Below, piece after piece: positions 7,363 through 16,358 of a DNA stretch of 64,000 bases; position 1 is the first letter of the stretch; each line of letters begins with the position of its first letter. A program made the translations under genes and the position numbers. The DNA comes from Pelomicrobium methylotrophicum (GTDB taxonomy: Bacteria > Pseudomonadota > Gammaproteobacteria > Burkholderiales > UBA6910): positions 1 through 64,000 of the forward strand of contig NZ_VPFL01000001.1 of assembly GCF_008014345.1 (NCBI RefSeq). The letters are read 5' to 3'. The notes beneath the pieces are model-generated. The model did not search any database. It was not told the DNA's origin and saw nothing but the letters and a program-made list of their open reading frames with translations.

Positions 7363-7469
7363 GATGCCCGTCTGGGTGGCCGGCGTCCAGGCATCGGCGA
7401 GCCAAAAACGCGCATCAAGCGTGCGCTTTTCGCCGCAGGTTTTGAGCACGGAATCGGTAGCATCGGGCC

Positions 7470-7970
7470 ATGGTGCTCGATGCCATCTATTCGCATTTTT
7501 CTCGCCGTGCGCCGATCTATCTCTGGCTGCTGGCCGCCATGGCGGCTTTTGGGCACTATTTCACCGTTTCAATAAACGTCTCCGACTCGTTGCCGGGTAC
7601 GGTCTTTCTTGTCCAGAAAGGCGCGAAACCAGGCAAAGGCGATCTGGCGGCTTTTCGGTACAACGGCGGTGGGCCTTATGAGCGGGGAAGCCTGTTCCTC
7701 AAGCGCGTCTTGGGTATACCGGGATCGGTGGTGACCGCTACGGATCGGGGTGATGGCTATCGCGACTACTTCGTCGACGGACTGTTTGCAGGCAGTGCCA
7801 AGCCATTGTCCAAGGACGGCATGCCCCTCGCCCCCGGCCCGGTCGGCGTCATACAGGAAGGGCATTACTACATGACCGCGCCCAACCCCGACAGCCTCGA
7901 TTCAAGGTATGCCCTCGTGGGCTGGGTCTCCGACGAGCAGATCGTCGGGCGGGCGTTCCGGGTCTTCTGA
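7470..7970 (+). CDS. conjugative transfer signal peptidase, S26 family (TraF/TrhF-like)
   Basis: This 166-aa protein has one N-terminal membrane anchor and the S26 motifs: nucleophile serine in SDSLPGTVFLV, general-base lysine in SLFLKRVLGIPG, and the closing GHYYMTAPNPDSLDSRY box. Such peptidases process pilin or other transfer substrates at the periplasmic face; TrhF of R391-type ICEs and TraF of RP4 are examples. It starts 107 bp after the last CRISPR repeat and is followed after six bases by the relaxase gene, suggesting one transfer transcript. Confidence 0.85.
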   Translation: MVLDAIYSHFSRRAPIYLWLLAAMAAFGHYFTVSINVSDSLPGTVFLVQKGAKPGKGDLAAFRYNGGGPYERGSLFLKRVLGIPGSVVTATDRGDGYRDYFVDGLFAGSAKPLSKDGMPLAPGPVGVIQEGHYYMTAPNPDSLDSRYALVGWVSDEQIVGRAFRVF

Positions 7971-7976
7971 ACAAGG

Positions 7977-10244
7977 ATGTTCTCCTGGTTCAAAAAAAGA
8001 AAATCTCCCTCTCCCGCGCCGCCAGCGCAGGGGCGGGAGCCGATCTACCACTGGTCGGATGACGAAATCCCGCGCTATCCGCCCTTCATGAAAGGGCTGC
8101 CGGCGGTCCATCCGAAAAAGCTCCTTGAGACGCAGGCCGACCTGATTGATCGGATCAAAGATACCGCTATCACAACACCCGACGATTTCGCCAGGTTCTA
8201 CCTTCCTGTCATCGAGCGGTTCGCCAGCTACGCACACCTGCTGCCGGCCTCCCAGTCCCATCATCATCGGGGTGCTGGCGGTCTCCTCAGACATGCATTG
8301 GAGGTCGGGCTGTGGGCTCTCCAATCCGCCGACAAGGTGTTGCTCGATGCGGCAAAGACACCTTCGCAGCGGCGCGAAATGGAGCCGCGCTGGCAGTTCG
8401 CGGTGTTTGCTGCGGCGCTGTGTCACGACGCGGGCAAGCCGGTGACCGACCTCATTGTCACCAATCGCGACCGCACAACGGTATGGAAACCGATCAAGGA
8501 AGACCTGTACGACTGGACCACACGAAACAGAATCGATGCCTACTTCATCGACTGGCGTGAAGGCCGTTCCCGGCAGCACACCGCGCTGTCCAATCTGATC
8601 GCCGACCGGATCATCGGTACGGAAGCGCTCGAATGGATTGAAGAGGGGGGTACGGAGCTTATCGTGTGGCTGATGGAGTCCCTGAACTGCAATCCAGGGC
8701 CGGCGAACCTGATCCACGATCTCGTTGTCAAGGCGGACCAGACGAGCGTGGAACGCGACCTCAAGACGCTCGGCGTCGCCATGGCCGGATACGACCTCGG
8801 GGTGCCCGTGGAGCGACACCTGACCGACATCATGCGGCGCTTCATCAGGGAAGGTATCTGGCTCATCAACGAGCCCGGTGCGCGGCTGTGGAACATCGGC
8901 GGCCATCTGTATCTGGTCTGGCCGGCAGCGGGAGAAGAGATCGCAAGACAGGTCCGTGAGGACGGCATTCCCGGGATTCCCAGGACGCCGGATGGCATCC
9001 TGGACATGCTGGTGGAGCGGCAGATTGCCTTCATTCGTGATGGCGCCGCTCCAAGGGATCGGTTCTGGAAGATCGCGCCGGCGATCCTGGCAGAAAAGAT
9101 TCCAGACATCGAACTCACGGCCATCAGGTTGAGGGATGAGGCGATGGTGTCGTCCACGCCGATTCCGACTGTGGAAGGGCGCGTTATCGGTGGCGGGAAG
9201 GAGGGTGCGGAACCGGACACGATCAAGAAGGCGCATGCGCCGGACGGAACGGGGAGTAGCGCTGAGCCACAGTCTGCCGATGCCATCGACCGGGCGCAGC
9301 CTGGCCGGCGCGAAACCGAGGTCACCGGCGCGCACGAGACGCAAACGAGAAGCCAGGCGACCTTGAAACCGGCCGAGCCAAAGGCGCCTGGGGCGTTGAA
9401 GCCAGCGTCAGCGGTCACTGGCGAAAGCGGCGAGAAGCCCGTGATACGGCTCGATGGCGCCATCGGCGAAGCGCTCAAGGCACTTGCGCATGACCTCAAG
9501 TCCGGTGACAAGCGGATGGGCGAGGATGCGGCGGTGGACGACGCCGGGCACCTGCTCCTGCGCTGGCCGGAGGCATTCAGCGGCTACGGACTCACCGCCA
9601 AGGTCATACTCGACGAACTCACCGGCAGGGAGTGGCTGTGGATCGACCCGATGGCGCCGCTCAAGAAAGTCCTCGACGGGCAGATGGGCGGTAGGGCGGC
9701 GAAGGTCATACGGCTGGAGCGAGACATCAGCGATGTCATGATCCAGGCGATAGGCGATCTCCAGGGCGCAAGCAACCCTGCGGCTGGCGCACGGCAGGAA
9801 CGGACGCCACGGCCAGGCATTGATGGTGACCCGTCACCGGGTCCGGAAGAGCGGAACCGTGAAGAAAAGACGACTACGGGAAGTGAAGGTGCCGCCAAAA
9901 GGCCGGAGCCCAGGCGGACGCCAAAGCCGAAGGAGCGGCTCTCCGCTGAGGAGACCGATGCACTGCAACAGGCGTTGAATCCACAGCCGGAAGACGCGGC
10001 AGTGAAACCGGCAGCGGCCTCGGGGAGGCGGCGACAGCCGGAACTGGATGAGGTGCTCGCCGTGCTCACGGCCCTTCCTGTGCCGCCCGGGGGGGACGGA
10101 TGGCGCTCGATGCCGAAGCGGGAAGCGATCGCCGCATGCAGGAAGCGCGGGATCACGCTCACCCACGGCCTCCTGGCCGGTCTGGCGCAGCAGGACCCCG
10201 GCCGCCTCGTCCTGGACGGGGTCATGCTCAGATTCCGGGCCTGA
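7977..10244 (+). CDS. traI: MOBH-family relaxase TraI
   Basis: This 755-aa protein has an N-terminal TraI_2 relaxase domain with the MOBH histidine motif (HHHRGAGGLLRHALEV, residues 95-110) and the HD signature CHDAGKP (H150/D151), a metal-dependent nicking centre. A disordered, charged linker (about residues 410-640) leads to a C-terminal winged-helix-like TraI_2_C domain ending with LVLDGVMLRFRA. The enzyme nicks oriT and pilots single-stranded DNA into the mating channel. Size and layout match TraI of SXT/R391-type ICEs. The usual partner traD is not next to it here. ATG 7977 has the ribosome site AAGGA directly upstream. Confidence 0.9.
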   Translation: MFSWFKKRKSPSPAPPAQGREPIYHWSDDEIPRYPPFMKGLPAVHPKKLLETQADLIDRIKDTAITTPDDFARFYLPVIERFASYAHLLPASQSHHHRGAGGLLRHALEVGLWALQSADKVLLDAAKTPSQRREMEPRWQFAVFAAALCHDAGKPVTDLIVTNRDRTTVWKPIKEDLYDWTTRNRIDAYFIDWREGRSRQHTALSNLIADRIIGTEALEWIEEGGTELIVWLMESLNCNPGPANLIHDLVVKADQTSVERDLKTLGVAMAGYDLGVPVERHLTDIMRRFIREGIWLINEPGARLWNIGGHLYLVWPAAGEEIARQVREDGIPGIPRTPDGILDMLVERQIAFIRDGAAPRDRFWKIAPAILAEKIPDIELTAIRLRDEAMVSSTPIPTVEGRVIGGGKEGAEPDTIKKAHAPDGTGSSAEPQSADAIDRAQPGRRETEVTGAHETQTRSQATLKPAEPKAPGALKPASAVTGESGEKPVIRLDGAIGEALKALAHDLKSGDKRMGEDAAVDDAGHLLLRWPEAFSGYGLTAKVILDELTGREWLWIDPMAPLKKVLDGQMGGRAAKVIRLERDISDVMIQAIGDLQGASNPAAGARQERTPRPGIDGDPSPGPEERNREEKTTTGSEGAAKRPEPRRTPKPKERLSAEETDALQQALNPQPEDAAVKPAAASGRRRQPELDEVLAVLTALPVPPGGDGWRSMPKREAIAACRKRGITLTHGLLAGLAQQDPGRLVLDGVMLRFRA

Positions 10245-10314
10245 GCTGAAATGCTGCAAAAGTGTTCTCTTTTAATGCGTCTTTTGGCGGGGCATGTGTG
10301 CTAAAAAACCCGCC

Positions 10315-10932
10315 ATGCAAACCAGAATTGCACTTTGCCTGCTTTTGGCGGCAATAGGCACCAGCCGGGCGGAAGACCTGGGGACAATCGGGCCGACCTA
10401 TGAGATTGCCGAGCGCGACCTGATCGCGGTGATCCAGGATCGGCTGCGCCGGATGGAGGAGACCGGCGAACTGGCCCGCATACAGGAGAATTACAAGCGC
10501 CGCGTCATCGAAGGAATCGAGCGGCCAAAACCGGTTCCGGGCATCAGGGCGACCGAAACCGCAAGAACGTTCTACATCGACCCCACCTTCACGCTAGAGC
10601 GCAACGTGGTGGACGAGAAGGGGAACATCCTGTACCCGGCCGGCACGCGCATCAATCCGTTCGACTACGACCGCATGACCAAGGTGCTGCTCTTCTTCGA
10701 CGGCCGGGACAAGAAGCAAGTGGAATTCGCCAAGCGGTTCATGTCGGAATCCAAAACGCCGGTGAAGCCGATCCTGGTTGCAGGCGAGCCGCTCAAACTG
10801 ATGCGGGAGTGGAAGCGGGAGGTGTACTACGACCAGGGTGGGGCGCTATCCAGGCGATTTTCCATCACCCAGTCCCCCGCCGTGGTCGCCCAGGAAGGGA
10901 AAAGGATTCGTGTCGATGAAATCCGCTTGTAA
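10315..10932 (+). CDS. traW: conjugal transfer protein TraW
   Basis: ATG 10315 begins a signal peptide (MQTRIALCLLLAAIGTSRA). The mature protein shows the TraW hallmark of F-type type IV systems, ADLGTIGPTYEIAERDLI-like, followed by a segment for a periplasmic thioredoxin-like fold (PTFTLERNVVDEKGNILYPAGTRINPF). TraW works with TrbC and TraU in pilus assembly in the periplasm. An upstream in-frame ATG at 10294 would precede the signal peptide by seven residues. Its 3' end overlaps the start of traU. Confidence 0.9.
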   Translation: MQTRIALCLLLAAIGTSRAEDLGTIGPTYEIAERDLIAVIQDRLRRMEETGELARIQENYKRRVIEGIERPKPVPGIRATETARTFYIDPTFTLERNVVDEKGNILYPAGTRINPFDYDRMTKVLLFFDGRDKKQVEFAKRFMSESKTPVKPILVAGEPLKLMREWKREVYYDQGGALSRRFSITQSPAVVAQEGKRIRVDEIRL

Positions 10933-11962
10933 GGCACTCGTGGCGATCGGTATTGCGATCATCTGCGCGACCGCGCAGGCGGCTACCTGCAAGGGCAAAT
11001 TCGCCAATCCGATCACCGACATCTGCTGGTCGTGCATGTTTCCGATCAAAATCGGCGGTGCGACTCTGGCCTCGATGGGTCAGGAGGACACGCCCAATCC
11101 GGGCGGAAGTCCAGTCTGCTACTGCGGTAATCCGCCGAAGCTCGGCATGAAGGTCAGCTTCTGGGAGCCGGTGCGCCGGGTGGACGTGGTCCGTGAGCCC
11201 TTCTGCATGGTCAGCCTAGGCGGGGTGAAGATGGATCCGGGCTTCGACGCACCGGGTCATGGGCGGTCCCAAAGGGACGATCAGACCAAGTCATCTTTCT
11301 ATCAGGTGCACTGGTACGTGGATCCCATCATCTACTACCTGCAGGCCGTCCTGGACAACGGCTGCCTGGAGAATCAGGGGTTCGACGTCGCCTACCTCAC
11401 GGAGCTCGATCCGCTGTGGAAGGACGACGAACTCACCCGCATCTTGAACCCTGACGTGTACCTGTTCGCGAACCTTCCGGCCCGTGCGGCCTGCGCGGCG
11501 GATTGTGTTACGGCGACAGCAGGGTTCCCGAACAATCTGTTCTACTGGTGCGCGGGCTGTCAGGGCAGCATGTACCCGCTGACCGGGAACGTCTCAGCGC
11601 ATGTCGGAGGCGTTCAGGCATCCTCCCTCCTCACCGCCAGAATCATCGCCAAGCTGCACCGCCAGGGCGTCATGTGGGCCGCCTCGGGCGAGGCGGGCCT
11701 GTGCGGCTACTACCCGCAGCCGGTGATGGACAAGACCAACTACAAGTACCACATGCTCTATCCGATCCCGCAGACGAACAAAACGCCGGGACCGCCGGGT
11801 ACGGGAAGAACGCTGGTCCAGCGGTGCTGCCAGCCGCTCGGGCGCTCGACGACCCTGTGGGGCGCAGGGCGCGAGTTTCCATTCGAGGGCGAGGATTTCG
11901 CCTATCAGATATTTCGCAAGCGCAACTGCTGCCAGGGGGCGGTCGGCGTTGGAAACAACTAA
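10916..11962 (+). CDS. traU: conjugal transfer pilus assembly protein TraU
   Basis: This secreted 348-aa protein (signal peptide MKSACKALVAIGIAIICATAQA) is rich in cysteines. The TraU pattern is plain: CKGKFANPITDICWSCMFPIKIGG near the N-terminus, YCGNPPKLGMKVSFWEP, and late YYPQPVMDKTNYKYHMLYP. TraU acts in the periplasm in DNA transfer and pilus assembly of F-type systems. GTG at 10910 is a close alternative start. It overlaps traW by 17 bases and trbC by 14 bases, indicating one operon. Confidence 0.92.
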   Translation: MKSACKALVAIGIAIICATAQAATCKGKFANPITDICWSCMFPIKIGGATLASMGQEDTPNPGGSPVCYCGNPPKLGMKVSFWEPVRRVDVVREPFCMVSLGGVKMDPGFDAPGHGRSQRDDQTKSSFYQVHWYVDPIIYYLQAVLDNGCLENQGFDVAYLTELDPLWKDDELTRILNPDVYLFANLPARAACAADCVTATAGFPNNLFYWCAGCQGSMYPLTGNVSAHVGGVQASSLLTARIIAKLHRQGVMWAASGEAGLCGYYPQPVMDKTNYKYHMLYPIPQTNKTPGPPGTGRTLVQRCCQPLGRSTTLWGAGREFPFEGEDFAYQIFRKRNCCQGAVGVGNN

Positions 11963-12680
11963 AGCTTCAGGTCGCTTCCTCCTCGCCTTGTTCCTGCTGC
12001 TGGCGTCATCCCAGACGCCGGCGCAGGAACCTTTTTTTGAGGGCATGCGGGTGCCAACAGATGAGGAAATGGCGAAGGCTCAACAGAAGGCCCGCGAGGC
12101 GATGGGTCGCCTGCCAGACATGGGGGGTATCCGGCAGCAACACGGCGGGGCTGGAATGCCGAAGATCGAAGCAATCCCAAAACCCGCTGCCACGGCGCCT
12201 GACATCGCCAGGCTGGCGGAAAAATACAGGGACCTGGGCCGCGCCGCCGCGCCGCAGAGCGATCAACCGGATCTCCTGGTCTTTGTGTCGCTTTCGATGC
12301 CGCGCGGGGCGCTGGAGCGCATCGTGCAGCAGGCGGAGCGCGCGGGAGCGACGCTTGTTTTTCGCGGCCTGAAAGATGACTCCATGATGAAGATGGGGCA
12401 GGAGATTCAGGCCATTATCGGGAATCGGAACGTCTCCGCGGCCATCCATCCGCCAGCATTCCGGCAGTTCAGCGTAACCCGGGTGCCGGCGGTCGTCATT
12501 GCCCGGCCTGAAGCCGGCATTGACCTGCTGGAGGACGGCTGCTCGAAGCCGGAGACCTTCGTGAAGGTTTCGGGGGATGTGTCGCTCGATTACGCGCTCG
12601 ACTATATCGAGCGCAAGAGCCCGGCTTGGGCTGGCTGGGCAAAGTACTTCCGCAGCAAGATCGTCAGAGGGATCAACTAA
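11949..12680 (+). CDS. trbC: type-F conjugative pilin assembly protein TrbC
   Basis: This 243-aa secreted protein (signal peptide RFLLALFLLLASSQTPAQ) carries a TrbC_Ftype thioredoxin-like domain: LLVFVSLSMPRGALERIVQQAERAGATLVFRGL followed by FRQFSVTRVPAVVIA. TrbC partners TraW in F-pilus assembly. The likely start is TTG 11949 inside the end of traU; no ATG precedes the signal peptide. Its stop overlaps the next ATG (TAATG at 12678-12682). Confidence 0.88.
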   Translation: METTKASGRFLLALFLLLASSQTPAQEPFFEGMRVPTDEEMAKAQQKAREAMGRLPDMGGIRQQHGGAGMPKIEAIPKPAATAPDIARLAEKYRDLGRAAAPQSDQPDLLVFVSLSMPRGALERIVQQAERAGATLVFRGLKDDSMMKMGQEIQAIIGNRNVSAAIHPPAFRQFSVTRVPAVVIARPEAGIDLLEDGCSKPETFVKVSGDVSLDYALDYIERKSPAWAGWAKYFRSKIVRGIN

Positions 12681-13921
12681 TGCGTTACGGACTGCTTTTG
12701 CTCGCGCTCATGCTTGCGGCACCTGCATTTGCCCAAAGCGCTTCCCAAAGCGCTTTCGAGCAGGGAAAGGCGCTTGGCAGCTCAAACATCCAGGGGACTT
12801 TCAATTCGATCAACAGCGGTTCGGCTGCCGACAAAATCCCGGCCTACGGGACCAATCCTGCCGAGACCCAGTATTACCAGGGCGGGCAGGGGGACTTGTC
12901 AGGTCCCGGCGTGACCAAAATGCAGAGCTGCGCGACCGCCGCGCCGGACCCGGATCCGATCAGGCGCCAGGAATGCGAGGCCGTGAATTTCCTGGCGCGC
13001 AATCCACAGATCCGTCCGCAGTTCAATATCGACAGGAAAGACCCGATGTTCGCGAAAGCCAGGGACATCGGGCGCAATGCGGAGAACATTTTCCAGTCCC
13101 TGGGCATCAACGGTGGCACAGGGGCGAGCACCCAGTGCACCACAAAGACCGAGACGACACCCGCACAGTACACGACTGAGACCTGCTCGACCGTCAGGGA
13201 GATCGGGCAGCAGCAGTGCACGATGGGGCGGATTGTCAACATCGATGCAGATGCGAACTTCCAGTGTGAGCAGACTGTAAATGCATACGAAACACTGAAG
13301 TGCCGACGAGGATCGGATGTCACGTGTACGGGTGGTGGGGATGGATGTGACCAGGGTGGCATCGTACCCAATAGTTGGGCGGGAGACATGGCTGTGTCGT
13401 GGTTTCCGGACGGCGCCGGCAACTACATCCTTCAGTTCGGCACCATCGGGAACAACTATTGGAGCGGCTATGGCGCAGTGTACGACCGCACTCTCACGTT
13501 CGAGGTCAGAGATGTGGGACTCATCACCAAGTTTTCACTCACGCGCGTAGCCTTCGACGATTGGCTACTCGTCAAGCTGAACGGCAACCTCGTGTATGTC
13601 GGCCCCTATGGCGGCGACCGGCTCGAAGTGGTTGAATTGTGCACGTTTATTAACGAATGGGGTGATTGTTTATACGACATGAGTGTCCAGTATTGCGCAA
13701 CCTGCTACGGCTGGCCAGAGCTCGGAACGAGCTGGAACTTCGGCCTGAACATCGACCTGAGACCATACCTTAGAAACGGCTCCAACACACTCTTCATGCG
13801 GACAATCGTGGCCGGGCTGGGAGAGGGCGCGATACAACTGACCACGCGGCAAAAGTGTCCACTTCAGTGCAGCGTTTCGACGAGAAACGAGTGCGCTGCG
13901 CTTGAAGCGAGGTCTCAATGA
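12680..13921 (+). CDS. TraN-like mating-pair protein, first part
   Basis: This 413-aa secreted protein (signal peptide MRYGLLLLALMLAAPAFA) has the N-terminal layout of TraN: SAFEQGKALG, DPDPIRRQECEAVNFLA, and a Cys/Thr-rich segment. It then has a beta-rich domain with paired aromatic residues (13350-13850) that could be the receptor-contact region, and ends in Cys pairs. TraN of F-type systems is one long outer-membrane protein that binds recipient surface proteins. Here the reading frame stops at 13921 and a second Cys-rich ORF with its own signal peptide follows immediately. It is either a split TraN or a two-protein tip. Confidence 0.75.
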   Translation: MRYGLLLLALMLAAPAFAQSASQSAFEQGKALGSSNIQGTFNSINSGSAADKIPAYGTNPAETQYYQGGQGDLSGPGVTKMQSCATAAPDPDPIRRQECEAVNFLARNPQIRPQFNIDRKDPMFAKARDIGRNAENIFQSLGINGGTGASTQCTTKTETTPAQYTTETCSTVREIGQQQCTMGRIVNIDADANFQCEQTVNAYETLKCRRGSDVTCTGGGDGCDQGGIVPNSWAGDMAVSWFPDGAGNYILQFGTIGNNYWSGYGAVYDRTLTFEVRDVGLITKFSLTRVAFDDWLLVKLNGNLVYVGPYGGDRLEVVELCTFINEWGDCLYDMSVQYCATCYGWPELGTSWNFGLNIDLRPYLRNGSNTLFMRTIVAGLGEGAIQLTTRQKCPLQCSVSTRNECAALEARSQ

Positions 13922-15513
13922 TGTACCGCGTCGCTACCGTTATCTTTGCTTTGTTTGTATTGGGCGGCGTCGCATTTGCGGGTGATTGCCGAAGAACCGG
14001 CTCCGTATGCGTCGATTCCACACCATGCAAGACCGTATCGGGCCAGCAGGTCTGCCTGTCGCAGTTCGGGTTGTCGTGCTGGGAGTATGAGGACACCTAT
14101 ACCTGCATCAAGCCGAATGCGGTCAATTACTGCCAGCCATTCATCGACGCCCAACCAGCCTGCTGGCAGACCGGCTCCCAGTGCAGTCAGATGGACACGC
14201 TGCTCAACACCGGGTGCATGAAATACACGCAAACCTGGCGCTGCAACGATCCGTCGATGCCAACGCCGAGCAATACGATCCGGCTCGATGACACCTACAC
14301 CCTGGTCTCCAGCAACTACGACACGTCGCAATGCCAGAGCCCGAGCGGCAATCCGAACTGCTCGCTGGCGGAGAGCAAGTGCGTGCAGACGACACCGGAC
14401 AGCCCCCTGCCGCCCGGCATCGACCCGGCCCAGGTCGCCCCGGATGGATGCTACAGGAAGCAGGAGACCTATGCCTGCCTGACAGGGCGGACGGATACTT
14501 CCGAATGCGACGGCTATGCCTCGAATCCGAACTGCACGCTCCAGTCCTCCAGGTGCGATCCGGCGGACATGGTGAACGGGCAATGCACGTTCGAAACAAA
14601 AACCTACAGGTGCATGTCGCAGCCGCCCAAGACGAGCACGGTCACGGACTGCTCGGGACAGCTTTTCTGTCAGGACGGGAAGTGCTTCGACAAGGGATAT
14701 GAAAACGATCCCGATTTCGCCCGTTCGATGGCACTCTTGGAAACGGCGCGGGAGGCGGGGGCGTATGGTACCGAAACGGAAATATTCAAAGGCTATGACT
14801 CCAGATGCAGAGTCAAGCTCGGGGGTCTGGCCAACTGCTGCAAGAAAAGCGGGGCGGGCGCGGGGATGAGCAACGCCCACATGGCGAGCTATGCGCTGAA
14901 AGCAGGCAAGCTCTTCGGATCGCCATACATGTACGATGCCATGTTCGCGTCAGACATCCCCGGCCTAGTGGACATCGCCATCGACGCCTGGAGCGCAACT
15001 GGCTGGACATCCACGACCAGTTTCTATGGCCTGACCTTCAGCTTTGGGCCGGGGGGGTTGCAATTCGTGGGTTTCGACCCCTATTCTTTTGCGTTGCAGG
15101 TTGCCATGCTGATGCTGCAGGAGATGATGTCCTGCGAGCAGTCGGAACAGATTCTGGCGTTGAGGCGGGGGCAGAATCTCTGCGTGGAGGTGGGGTCGTA
15201 TTGTTCAGAGAAACTGCCGGGCGGCATCTGCATCGAAAAGACCAAGTCTTATTGCTGCTACAACAGCCGGCTGGCGCGCATCATCAACGAGCAAGGCAGA
15301 GCACAGATCGGAAAGGGCTGGGGCGACCCGAAGAGCCCGGACTGTTCCGGCTTCAGTCCCGAGCAGTTTTCTAGTATCGACTTCTCCAGGATCGATTTGT
15401 CAGAATTCATGTCTGAGGTCATGGCGAACATCAGGATGCCGGATGTCGGCCCGATGCGGGAGCAGGTCGGGTCAACGGTGCAGCAGAAGGTGCAGAACTA
15501 CTACCAGAGGTAA
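13918..15513 (+). CDS. TraN-like Cys-rich mating-pair protein, second part
   Basis: This 531-aa protein begins with a signal peptide (MMYRVATVIFALFVLGGVAFA). Its first 240 residues are a run of Cys-rich repeats of the form CxxxxxxC...W/YxxxxTYxC. The last 300 residues match the conserved TraN C-terminus: CSGQLFCQDGKCF, LGGLANCCKK, EKTKSYCCYNSRLARIINEQGRAQIG, GWGDPKSPDCSGFSPEQFSSIDFSRIDLSEF. TraN sits in the outer membrane and stabilises mating pairs. The start codon overlaps the upstream stop (ATGATG), so the two are coupled. The separate signal peptide argues for two exported polypeptides. Confidence 0.85.
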   Translation: MMYRVATVIFALFVLGGVAFAGDCRRTGSVCVDSTPCKTVSGQQVCLSQFGLSCWEYEDTYTCIKPNAVNYCQPFIDAQPACWQTGSQCSQMDTLLNTGCMKYTQTWRCNDPSMPTPSNTIRLDDTYTLVSSNYDTSQCQSPSGNPNCSLAESKCVQTTPDSPLPPGIDPAQVAPDGCYRKQETYACLTGRTDTSECDGYASNPNCTLQSSRCDPADMVNGQCTFETKTYRCMSQPPKTSTVTDCSGQLFCQDGKCFDKGYENDPDFARSMALLETAREAGAYGTETEIFKGYDSRCRVKLGGLANCCKKSGAGAGMSNAHMASYALKAGKLFGSPYMYDAMFASDIPGLVDIAIDAWSATGWTSTTSFYGLTFSFGPGGLQFVGFDPYSFALQVAMLMLQEMMSCEQSEQILALRRGQNLCVEVGSYCSEKLPGGICIEKTKSYCCYNSRLARIINEQGRAQIGKGWGDPKSPDCSGFSPEQFSSIDFSRIDLSEFMSEVMANIRMPDVGPMREQVGSTVQQKVQNYYQR

Positions 15514-15528
15514 GGCAGTCGGAAATGG

Positions 15529-15575
15529 CCCGCGACTGAAGTCGCGGGTTTCCTTTCGAAGGTTCTATGAAGAAG
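15529..15575 (+). repeat. dispersed palindromic leader, copy B; possible terminator
   Basis: An eight-base-pair hairpin, CCCGCGAC-TGAA-GTCGCGGG (15529-15548), is followed by TTTCCTTTCGAAGGTTCTATGAAGAA. The hairpin with its T-rich tail could end the traN transcript. The following ATG is the start of the next gene. The layout and sequence match copy A in front of cas12m, and the similarity runs into the coding start (MKNIAVQT versus MKKIAKQT). Confidence 0.65.
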
Positions 15576-16349
15576 ATCGCGAAACAAACAGCAATCCTGA
15601 CTGTCATTGGCTGCCTGGCGCTGCCATTGCACGCACAGGATCATGACCAGGCCGGAAGCCAGAATGAAACCAAGAGCGGCCAACGTGAGGAACAGCCGGG
15701 CCAGCCAGCCATCTCCATCACGAAGGATGGCAGTCTGCCGCTTGAGCAATTGTCTGGAAAGAAGGTGTTCGTGGTCTTCAGGAACAGCGGCAAGCTGACA
15801 GAGGTGCTGGCGGATCGGGTTGCACACCTGGGCGGCCAGGTAGTTCAGTCGTCAGAAGGGGCGGATGTGGTGCTTGAGGGAGAAGGGGTGTTCATGGCGG
15901 CCCGAGAATTCGGGAACCGTCAGGCACGCGCCGATGTGGGCGAGGTGTTTGAGAAGGCCGGCCATGTTGAGACAAAGAACAAGTCGTTGAACATCGTGTT
16001 GTCTCACGGAGGTCCTGTTTTTAGTGCCGCAGAGTCGATGGCTATCCTGAATTTCTTGGACGTGGTTGGGGAAGCGACCGGATTCAAAGGCTGGTTCAAC
16101 AACCTCGTCGCAGGCGACCCGGACGGTTTTTGTTTCAAGGGGTGTGAGTACAGACAAGGGACCACGATCAGCCTGGAGATGCGCGGGCGAGACGGGGCGC
16201 GCATTGGTACTGCGTCGGTCACGGCGGGCGCGGAAGATAGAAAGCTCACGCCCTTGCCGCTCATCGAGGCGGCTTTGGGGGCGATGTTGAGTGAGTTCGG
16301 CGGTAGATCCCAACAGACCGATGCCGGCACAACGGCAAACTCGCAATAG
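15567..16349 (+). CDS. hypothetical secreted ICE protein
   Basis: This 260-aa protein has an N-terminal signal peptide (KKIAKQTAILTVIGCLALPLHA). The mature part is alpha/beta: KKVFVVFRNSGKLTEVLADRV, then ADVVLEGEGVF and VGEVFEKAG. This mirrors the C-terminal domain of the protein at 25-1422, suggesting paralogous domains, one exported and one cytoplasmic. Two cysteines (FCFKGC) may form a disulfide. It follows the traN genes and is likely co-expressed. The function is unknown. Confidence 0.65.
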   Translation: MKKIAKQTAILTVIGCLALPLHAQDHDQAGSQNETKSGQREEQPGQPAISITKDGSLPLEQLSGKKVFVVFRNSGKLTEVLADRVAHLGGQVVQSSEGADVVLEGEGVFMAAREFGNRQARADVGEVFEKAGHVETKNKSLNIVLSHGGPVFSAAESMAILNFLDVVGEATGFKGWFNNLVAGDPDGFCFKGCEYRQGTTISLEMRGRDGARIGTASVTAGAEDRKLTPLPLIEAALGAMLSEFGGRSQQTDAGTTANSQ

Positions 16350-16358
16350 GCAAGTGCC

